This document shows, piece by piece, positions 57,724 through 64,000 of a DNA stretch of 64,000 bases; positions within the stretch are counted from its first letter, which is position 1, and every line of letters starts with the position of its first letter. Both the position numbers and the translations under genes were made by a program. Below the pieces are notes generated by a model. The model searched no databases and had not been told where the DNA came from. It worked only from the letters and a program-made list of their open reading frames with translations. Source of the DNA: Arsenicicoccus sp. oral taxon 190 (GTDB taxonomy: Bacteria; Actinomycetota; Actinomycetes; Actinomycetales; Dermatophilaceae); the NCBI RefSeq assembly GCF_001189535.1, contig NZ_CP012070.1:1736001-1800000 (forward strand), in the 5' to 3' direction.

Positions 57724-59874
57724 TCAACGGCCGAGCTGCGGGTCGCTCACGCTCGGCGCGCCGGTCTCCAGGTGGCCGGCGAGGACCCGCCGGAAGCCGG
57801 TGCCGGGCACGGTCACGGTCAGGTCGTACCACCCGCCCGAGCGGCGGGTGTCGACCCGCACCGCCGAGCGGGAGCGGCCCTTGCCGCGCCCGTGGTCGCG
57901 CAGGGAGGCGCTGCCGCCGCCCTGCTCGTCGCCGCCCTGCTCGTCGCTAACCTCAGCGTCGCCGCCGGCGCGCAGCGCGGCCGGGTAGGCGCTGGTGATC
58001 TCCACGTCGACCTCCCGGCCCAGCCGGGTCACCACGAGGCGCAGCCGGCCGGAGCGGCCCTGCGGCTCGAGCGAGACGGTGACCGCGTCCTGCGAGCGGT
58101 CGCCGGCATACGACCGGAAGAACCCGTTGGGGCCGTGCACGTCGACGTGGTAGGCGCCGGTGGCCGGCAGCGTCGCGCTGACCGAGCGTCCCGCCTCGAC
58201 GGTGTAGCTGCGCGGCGCGTCGGCGGGCTCGAGCAGCCGCGCCTGCAGTGCCGCGCCGAGCCGGCCGCGGTTGGTGAGCGTCAGCGTGAGCCCCTGGTCG
58301 CTGGGCCGCTCGTCGAGGCGCAGGTCGTAGCCGAGCGGGCGGGCCGGCCGGGTCCCCGGCTCCTGGCGGGGCATCGTGCCCGCCGCCGGAGGCACCGGCT
58401 TGTAGTCGGGGTGGCGCTGCCGGTCGGTGGGCGCCCAGCCGGCGACGTCCATCAGCCGCGGCGGGGTCGCCGGGGTGCGGGAGAAATCGAAGGCGCTGGT
58501 CAGGTCCCCGAAGACGGCCCGCCGCCAGGGGGTGATCTGCGGCTCGCGCACCCCGAAGCGCTTCTCCATGAAGCGGATCACCGAGGTGTGGTCGAAGGCC
58601 TCCGAGCACACCCAGCCGCCGGTGCTCCACGGCGAGACGACCCACATCGGCACGCGCGGGCCGGCGCCGTACGCCCCCGACGGGAACCTCTTGTCGCCGG
58701 CCTTGCCCGGGAAGTACTCGTACTCCGTCGACACGGTCGAGGCGCCCGGGATGTCCGGGTTGGTGGCCATCGGCGGGACGAGGTGGTCGAAGAAGCCGTC
58801 GTTCTCGTCGTAGGTGATGAACAGCGCTGTCCTGGACCACACCTCGGGGTTGCTGGTGAGGGCGTCCAGCACCTGAGCGATGTACCACGCGCCGTAGGCG
58901 GTCGGCCAGTTGCTGTGCTCGGAGAAGGCCTCGGGAGCGGAGATGTAGGACACCGCGGGGAGGCGACCCGTGCGCACGTCCTCGCGCAGGATCCGGAAGT
59001 AGTCGTCCCCGGTGCGGGCGGTGGTGCCGCGGCGGGCCTTCTCGTAGAGCGGATCCCCGGGCTTGGCGTTGCGGTAGCTGTTGAAGTAGAGCAGCGAGGT
59101 GTCGCCGTAGTTGCCGATGTAGGGGTCCTGGGTCCAGCCCCACGAGCCCGCGGCGTCCAGGCCGGTGCCCTCGTCCTGGTAGACCTTCCACGACACCCCG
59201 GCCGCCTCGAGCCGCTCGGGGTAGGTGGTCCAGCCGTAGCCGAGCTCCTCGTTGTAGAGCTCCGGGCCACCGCCCTTGCCGTCGTTGCCGACCCACCCGG
59301 ACCACAGGTAGTAGCGGTTGGGGTCGGTGTTGCCGATGAAGGAGCAGTAGTAGCCGTCGCAGACCGTGAACGCGTCGGCCAGCTGGTAGTGGAACGCCGC
59401 GTCGCGCCGCTCCAGGTGCGCCATCGTCGTCGTGCCCTTGGCGGGCAGCCACCGGTCGTAGCGGCCGCGGTTGACGGCCATCTGGCCGTCCCACCAGCCG
59501 TGCGGCAGCCCCTCGAGGAAGGCGTGGCCGAGCTGGTCCTGGTCGGGGCGGAAGGGCAGCACCTCCCGGGTCCCGTCGCTCTGGTGCCACACGTCCTTGC
59601 CGCTCGGCAGCACCGCCGGGTGCGGGTCGCCGAAGCCCCGCACCCCGCGCAGCGCGCCGAGGTAGTGGTCGAACGACCGGTTCTCCTGCATGAGCACGAC
59701 CACGTGCTCGACGTCGCGGATCGAGCCGTGCCGCCGGCTGGCCGGGATGGACGCGGCGCGGGCGATGCTGTCCGACAGCACCGTCATGGCCGTGGTCGCG
59801 CCGGCGACCTGCAGGAACCGGCGCCGGTCCATCGCGGTGACGTGCCGCTCGGGCTGCTGGGGAGGGTGGGGCAT
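57724..59874 (-). CDS. Tat-exported phospholipase C (phosphoesterase family)
   Basis: 716 aa from the ATG at 59874 (SD GGAGG). An alternative ATG at 59832 would start at MDRRRFLQVAGATTAM, the twin-arginine signal itself. The catalytic domain contains VVVLMQENRSFDHYLGALRG, FTVCDGYYCSFIGNTDPNRY and ALFITYDENDGFFDHLVPP, the metal-binding/nucleophile motifs of acid-phosphatase-like phospholipase C (PlcN/PlcH type). Two C-terminal beta domains (DUF756-like, about 490-715) follow, containing YDLRLDERPSDQGLTLTLTN and a Gln/Gly-rich insert (DEQGGDEQGGG). It cleaves phospholipids outside the cell. Confidence 0.93.
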   Translation of the reverse strand: MPHPPQQPERHVTAMDRRRFLQVAGATTAMTVLSDSIARAASIPASRRHGSIRDVEHVVVLMQENRSFDHYLGALRGVRGFGDPHPAVLPSGKDVWHQSDGTREVLPFRPDQDQLGHAFLEGLPHGWWDGQMAVNRGRYDRWLPAKGTTTMAHLERRDAAFHYQLADAFTVCDGYYCSFIGNTDPNRYYLWSGWVGNDGKGGGPELYNEELGYGWTTYPERLEAAGVSWKVYQDEGTGLDAAGSWGWTQDPYIGNYGDTSLLYFNSYRNAKPGDPLYEKARRGTTARTGDDYFRILREDVRTGRLPAVSYISAPEAFSEHSNWPTAYGAWYIAQVLDALTSNPEVWSRTALFITYDENDGFFDHLVPPMATNPDIPGASTVSTEYEYFPGKAGDKRFPSGAYGAGPRVPMWVVSPWSTGGWVCSEAFDHTSVIRFMEKRFGVREPQITPWRRAVFGDLTSAFDFSRTPATPPRLMDVAGWAPTDRQRHPDYKPVPPAAGTMPRQEPGTRPARPLGYDLRLDERPSDQGLTLTLTNRGRLGAALQARLLEPADAPRSYTVEAGRSVSATLPATGAYHVDVHGPNGFFRSYAGDRSQDAVTVSLEPQGRSGRLRLVVTRLGREVDVEITSAYPAALRAGGDAEVSDEQGGDEQGGGSASLRDHGRGKGRSRSAVRVDTRRSGGWYDLTVTVPGTGFRRVLAGHLETGAPSVSDPQLGR

Positions 59875-60091
59875 GGGGACCTCCGGGTCGGGTGAGCTGG
59901 TGCGCAGGAGCCTCCTCGCGCCGGGCGACGGGGGCGTGAGTGCCGGGTGACGGCCGTATGACGAGAGCGTGGCCACCGTCCCGCCCAACCGTCACCGGAC
60001 GACGGTCGTCGTGAGGGGTGCTGCCACCCGATGACGGCGGAGTCGGCATACGGCCTTTCCGTCTGCGCGACGACGACGGGAGAGGGACCGG

Positions 60092-61537
60092 ATGACCGAC
60101 CAGGTGGAGGACCACCAGCTGCGGCGCAGCCTCACGGCGCGCCACCTCAACATGATCGCGATCGGCGGGGCGATCGGGACGGGGCTCTTCGTGGCCTCGG
60201 GGAGCTCGATCTCGACGGCCGGCCCGGGCGGGGCGCTCGTGGCCTACGGCGCGATCGGCCTCATGGTCTTCCTGCTGATGCAGAGCCTCGGGGAGATGTC
60301 GACCTACCTGCCGGTGGCGGGGTCCTTCGAGGCCTACGGGACGCGGTTCGTCAGCCCGAGCTTCGGTTTCGCGACGGGGTGGAACTACTGGTTCAACTGG
60401 GCGATCACCGTGGCCGCCGAGCTCGTCGCCGCGGCGATCGTCATGAAGTACTGGCTGCCCGACGTGCCGTCCTGGCTGTGGTCGGCGATCTTCCTGACGC
60501 TGCTCTTCCTGCTCAACGCCGCCTCGGTGAAGGCCTTCGGGGAGAGCGAGTTCTGGTTCGCGTCCATCAAGGTCCTGACCGTGATCATCTTCCTCGGGGT
60601 GGGCGTCGCGATGATCACCGGCATCCTCGCCGGCCCCTCGCCCGGCTTCCACAGCTGGACCGTGGGCTCGGCGCCCTTCGTCGGGGGCGGCGCCGGGATC
60701 CTCGCGATCTTCATGGTGGCCGGGTTCTCGTTCCAGGGCACCGAGCTGGTCGCCGTCGCCTCGGGGGAGGCCGAGGAGCCCGAGCGCACCATCCCCTGGG
60801 CCATCCGCGCCGTGTTCTACCGGATCCTGCTGTTCTACGTCGGCGCCATCGTGGTCATCGGCTTCCTGCTGCCCTACACCGACGGCCGGCTCCTCGGCGG
60901 CGACGTCAAGCAGGTGGCGGTCTCGCCGTTCACGCTGGTCTTCGAGCGCGCCGGGGTGCTGGGCGCCGCGACCCTGATCAACGCGGTGATCCTGACGTCC
61001 ATCCTGTCCGCGGGCAACAGCGGCATGTTCGCCTCCACCCGCTTGCTCTTCGGCCTGGCCCGCGGCGGTATGGCGCCCGCCGCGCTCGGCCGGGTCACCC
61101 GGCGCGGCGTGCCGCTGGCCGCGCTGCTCGCGACCACCGCGGTCGGGGCGCTGTGCTTCCTCACCAGCCTGATCGGCGACGGCAGCGCCTACGTATGGCT
61201 CGTCAACGCCTCCGGGCTCGCCGGCTTCATCACCTGGATGGGCATCGCGTGGAGCCACTACCGCTTCCGCAAGGCCTACGTGGCGCAGGGGCACGACCTC
61301 GACGCGCTGCCCTTCCGTGCGCGGTGGTTCCCGCTCGGGCCGCTGGTCGCGCTGGTCATGTGCGCGGTGGTGATCGGGGGCCAGAACTACCAGGCGCTGC
61401 TCGGCCGCAGCGACGTGACCGGGCTGGTGGCCTCCTACCTCGGGCTGCCGATCTTCCTGCTGCTGTGGGCGGGGCACAAGCTCGTGACGCGGGCGCCGGC
61501 GGTGCGCCTGGAGGAGGCCGACCTGCGGCGCAGCTGA
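60092..61537 (+). CDS. Amino acid permease (LysP-like)
   Basis: 481 aa with 12 hydrophobic segments. It opens RRSLTARHLNMIAIGGAIGT, followed by LMQSLGEMSTYLPVAGSFEA, FSFQGTELVAVASGEAEEPE and LSAGNSGMFASTRLLFGLAR, all as in E. coli LysP and related lysine/basic amino acid permeases. It imports amino acids by proton symport. Specificity (lysine, or perhaps ornithine) is inferred only from family resemblance. It stands alone between the phospholipase C gene and the metalloprotease gene. No operator was recognised in its 217-bp upstream gap. Confidence 0.92.
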   Translation: MTDQVEDHQLRRSLTARHLNMIAIGGAIGTGLFVASGSSISTAGPGGALVAYGAIGLMVFLLMQSLGEMSTYLPVAGSFEAYGTRFVSPSFGFATGWNYWFNWAITVAAELVAAAIVMKYWLPDVPSWLWSAIFLTLLFLLNAASVKAFGESEFWFASIKVLTVIIFLGVGVAMITGILAGPSPGFHSWTVGSAPFVGGGAGILAIFMVAGFSFQGTELVAVASGEAEEPERTIPWAIRAVFYRILLFYVGAIVVIGFLLPYTDGRLLGGDVKQVAVSPFTLVFERAGVLGAATLINAVILTSILSAGNSGMFASTRLLFGLARGGMAPAALGRVTRRGVPLAALLATTAVGALCFLTSLIGDGSAYVWLVNASGLAGFITWMGIAWSHYRFRKAYVAQGHDLDALPFRARWFPLGPLVALVMCAVVIGGQNYQALLGRSDVTGLVASYLGLPIFLLLWAGHKLVTRAPAVRLEEADLRRS

Positions 61538-61671
61538 GCAGCGGTCAGGCTGAACGCCGGCAGAGTCTTTCACTCGTTTGGTCCTGTTCCGGCCCAAATG
61601 TCGCGCATAGGGTTCCAGGACCCCCAACGAGCGAGGCTGTCCAGCCGCTCGTGCCCATCATGAGGAGCACC

Positions 61672-63918
61672 ATGAAGCGCACCATCGCGGGTGCCACGGG
61701 AGCGATGCTCATCGCCCTGGCCCTGGCCCCCACCGCGACCGCCGTGACCGCCGTGACCCCCCAGGACGACCCTGCACCGTCGCAGGCCCGCAAGTCCGAC
61801 GACCTGGCCCACCCGCTCGGCGACAAGGAGCGCTCGCTGCGCGAGACCGCGGTCGACAAGCTGGTCAAGGGCAAGGCCCAGGTCACGACCAACAAGAAGG
61901 GCAAGAAGGTCGTCCAGGTCGCCAAGGGGCAGTACGTCAACTACGACGTCAACCGTGAGGAGGACATCTTCACGATCCTCGCCGAGTTCGGCGACAAGAC
62001 CTCGACCACCACCGGCGGCACCCCGGGCCCGCTGCACAACTCGATCCCGCAGCCCGACCGCAGCCAGGACAACTCCACGATCTGGGCGCCCAACTTCGAC
62101 CGGGCCCACTACCAGGACCTGATGTTCGGGTCGGGGGAGTCCTTCAAGGACTTCTACCTCAAGCAGTCCAACGGCCGCTTCCTCGCCAAGGGTGACGTCT
62201 CCGACTGGGTCAAGGTGCCCTACAACGAGGCTCGCTATGGCAGCAACAAGATCTCCGACGCCGCCGGCGCCTGGCCCTTCATCCAGGACTCCGCCAACGC
62301 GTGGTACGCCGCTCAGAAGGCCGCTGGCAAGACCGACGCCGAGATCGTCGCCTACCTCAAGCAGTTCGACCGGATCGACCGTTACGACTACGACGGCGAC
62401 GGCGACTTCAACGAGCCCGACGGCTACATCGACCACTTCCAGGCGATCCACGCCGGTGAGGGCGAGGAGGCCGGCGGCGGCGCCCAGGGCGACGACGCCA
62501 TCTGGTCGCACCGGTGGTACGCCTACTCCAACAACGCTGGCAAGACCGGTCCGGCCGTCAACAAGGCCGGCGGTGTGCAGATCGGCAACACCGGCATCTG
62601 GATCGGCGACTACACCACCGAGCCGGAGAACGGCGGCCTCGGCGTCTTCACCCACGAGTTCGGCCACGACCTCGGTCTGCCCGACCTCTACGACACCCAG
62701 GGCGGGGACAACGGCACCGGCTTCTGGACCCTGATGAGCGCCGGCTCCTGGCTCAACGACGGCACCGTCGACATCGGCTCCAAGCCCGGCTACATGGGCC
62801 CGTGGGAGAAGCTCCAGCTCGGCTGGCTCGACTACCAGACCGTCTCCTACGGCCAGGACGGCGTCGTCAAGCTCGGCCCGGCCTCGCTGGCCGGCAAGAT
62901 GCCGCAGGCCGCCCTGGTCTCGCTGCCCGACAAGACCCGCGTCACCCAGCTCGTGGCGCCGCACTCCGGCTCCAAGCAGTGGTGGTCCGGCGCGGCCGAC
63001 GACCTCAACGTCACCCTGACCCGCACCGTCGACCTGACCGGTCGCAGCGATGCCACGCTGTCCGCGTGGGTCAACTACGACACCGAGGCCGACTACGACT
63101 ACCTCTACGCCGAGGTCAGCGCCGACGGCGGGGCCACCTGGTCCCAGGTGGGCAGCTACAGCGGCAAGTCCAACGGGTGGGTCCAGAAGTCCTTCGACCT
63201 GTCGGCCTACGCCGGCAAGCAGGTCACCTTCCGGTTCCGCTACGCCTCCGACGGCGGCCTGCACGGGCTCGGCGCCTTCATCGACGACATCACCGTGACG
63301 TCGGGCGGCACCACCATCCTCAGCGACGACGTCGAGGGTGGCGCCAACGGCTGGACCGCCAAGGGCTTCACCCAGGTCGGCGCCAGCTCCTCCGAGCCGG
63401 TGTCGCACTACTACCTGGCGGAGAACCGCACCTACACGGGCTACGACCGGTACCTCAAGACCGGGCCCTACAACTTCGGCTGGGCCAACACCCGCCCGGA
63501 CTGGGTGGAGCGCTTCCCCTACCAGGACGGCATGCTCGTCTGGTACATCAACAACGAGTACTCCGACAACAACACGAAGGCCCACCCGGGCGGCGGCCAG
63601 GTCCTGCCGGTCGACGCGCGGCCCACGCCGATCCGCTTCCCCGACGGGGTGCTGCTCGGCAACCGCCGTCAGCCCTTCGACGCGACCTTCGGGCTGCAGG
63701 CCACCGACCCGGTGACCTTCCACCGCAACGGTCAGGCGGTTTCCGTGCCGTCGCAGCCGGCGATCCCGACCTTCGACGACAGCGACCCCAACCGCTACTG
63801 GTCGGCCGCCAACCCGTGGGGCTCCACCAAGGTGGCCGGCGCGGGCGTCAAGATCACCGTCAACAACCAGGCCAAGCAGGGCGACCAGATGAACATCCAC
63901 GTGTCGTTCACCAAGTGA
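61672..63918 (+). CDS. Secreted M6 (immune inhibitor A) metalloprotease
   Basis: 748 aa from the ATG at 61672. A start four codons earlier is possible. Sec signal MKRTIAGATGAMLIALALAP, then a propeptide to about residue 110 with Lys-rich stretches. The zinc motif is GVFTHEFGHDLGLPDLYD (HExxHxxGxxD), with the Met-turn region FWTLMSAGSWL. C-terminal jelly-roll domains (TLSAWVNYDTEADYDYLYAE, GLGAFIDDITVTSGG) match InhA family members. It degrades extracellular proteins. It is followed by a terminator hairpin. Confidence 0.95.
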   Translation: MKRTIAGATGAMLIALALAPTATAVTAVTPQDDPAPSQARKSDDLAHPLGDKERSLRETAVDKLVKGKAQVTTNKKGKKVVQVAKGQYVNYDVNREEDIFTILAEFGDKTSTTTGGTPGPLHNSIPQPDRSQDNSTIWAPNFDRAHYQDLMFGSGESFKDFYLKQSNGRFLAKGDVSDWVKVPYNEARYGSNKISDAAGAWPFIQDSANAWYAAQKAAGKTDAEIVAYLKQFDRIDRYDYDGDGDFNEPDGYIDHFQAIHAGEGEEAGGGAQGDDAIWSHRWYAYSNNAGKTGPAVNKAGGVQIGNTGIWIGDYTTEPENGGLGVFTHEFGHDLGLPDLYDTQGGDNGTGFWTLMSAGSWLNDGTVDIGSKPGYMGPWEKLQLGWLDYQTVSYGQDGVVKLGPASLAGKMPQAALVSLPDKTRVTQLVAPHSGSKQWWSGAADDLNVTLTRTVDLTGRSDATLSAWVNYDTEADYDYLYAEVSADGGATWSQVGSYSGKSNGWVQKSFDLSAYAGKQVTFRFRYASDGGLHGLGAFIDDITVTSGGTTILSDDVEGGANGWTAKGFTQVGASSSEPVSHYYLAENRTYTGYDRYLKTGPYNFGWANTRPDWVERFPYQDGMLVWYINNEYSDNNTKAHPGGGQVLPVDARPTPIRFPDGVLLGNRRQPFDATFGLQATDPVTFHRNGQAVSVPSQPAIPTFDDSDPNRYWSAANPWGSTKVAGAGVKITVNNQAKQGDQMNIHVSFTK

Positions 63919-63946
63919 GCTCGACCTCGCTGACCTGAACAACGAC

Positions 63947-63982
63947 CGAGGCCCGGTGCGGAGCGATCCGCGCCGGGCCTCG
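63947..63982 (+). terminator. Terminator hairpin after the M6 protease gene
   Basis: Arms CGAGGCCCGG (63947-63956) and CCGGGCCTCG (63973-63982), extended by TGCGGA/TCCGCG with small mismatches around GCGA. It lies 29 nt after the stop codon. Confidence 0.75.
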
Positions 63983-64000
63983 GCGTCTGCGCGGCGAGAC

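Noticed and set aside
57953..61627. 1224-aa minus-strand frame over phospholipase C and the permease
   Set aside because: No domain is recognisable. It is frame-shifted to the phospholipase C gene and antisense to the LysP-like gene.

Overview
The window is high-GC DNA with dense genes, GC-rich third codon positions and frequent GTG starts, typical of an actinobacterium. MT0933-like and DUF4245 proteins, the split xseA/xseB pair, CmtR/CtpG and LacI/ABC sugar loci fit Actinomycetota. My best guess, from family knowledge only, is Micrococcales near Intrasporangiaceae/Dermatophilaceae. No rRNA, tRNA, CRISPR array or prophage was recognised.

1-7.8 kb (minus strand): a cluster with an MT0933-like protein, a zinc-ribbon membrane protein split by an amber codon, a VWA protein and a partial protein kinase. 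Then come a MOSC protein, beta-carbonic anhydrase, class I fumarase and a LacI repressor. 8-13.7 kb: a carbohydrate ABC importer with two paralogous binding lipoproteins, two permeases and no ATPase, followed by a PfkB sugar kinase. 13.8-17.1 kb: DUF4245, xseB, xseA and ispH, with palindromic repeats around ispH.

17.8-26.9 kb is the metabolic centrepiece: one tightly packed operon, ord-ortA-ortB-oraS-oraE-glmL-orr-alr, for cobalamin-dependent ornithine catabolism. L-ornithine is racemised, aminomutated, oxidised and thiolysed to acetyl-CoA and D-alanine. The alanine racemase at the end fits as the step that recovers L-alanine.

26.9-33.4 kb is scarred. Two sequence-matched IS256-family copies with 8-bp target duplications interrupt an EcsC-family gene and the 3' end of an NmrA-like gene. 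Removing them in silico restores both reading frames. An internally shortened HhH-like gene follows. 33.5-41.2 kb holds an ABC permease, a 1051-aa secreted-hydrolase/ABC-ATPase fusion, rmuC, a secreted metallophosphoesterase and a secreted lipase.

41.5-50 kb: ychF carries a 2.6-kb metal-resistance island (cmtR-ctpG) at its 3' end, with a 13-bp direct repeat and a displaced ychF tail on the far side. Next lie decayed DUF2254 and mug genes, an oleate hydratase with a divergent TetR regulator and a double-palindrome operator, and a serine-recombinase fragment. This stretch lacks the GTATGCC/GGCATAC heptamer common elsewhere, which supports foreign origin. 50-64 kb: an LLM-type oxidoreductase, two amino-acid permeases, a hemerythrin protein, a divergent two-component pair with a possible 32-aa peptide gene, and several exported proteins (two unknown, a Tat phospholipase C, an M6 metalloprotease) plus a patatin-like phospholipase.
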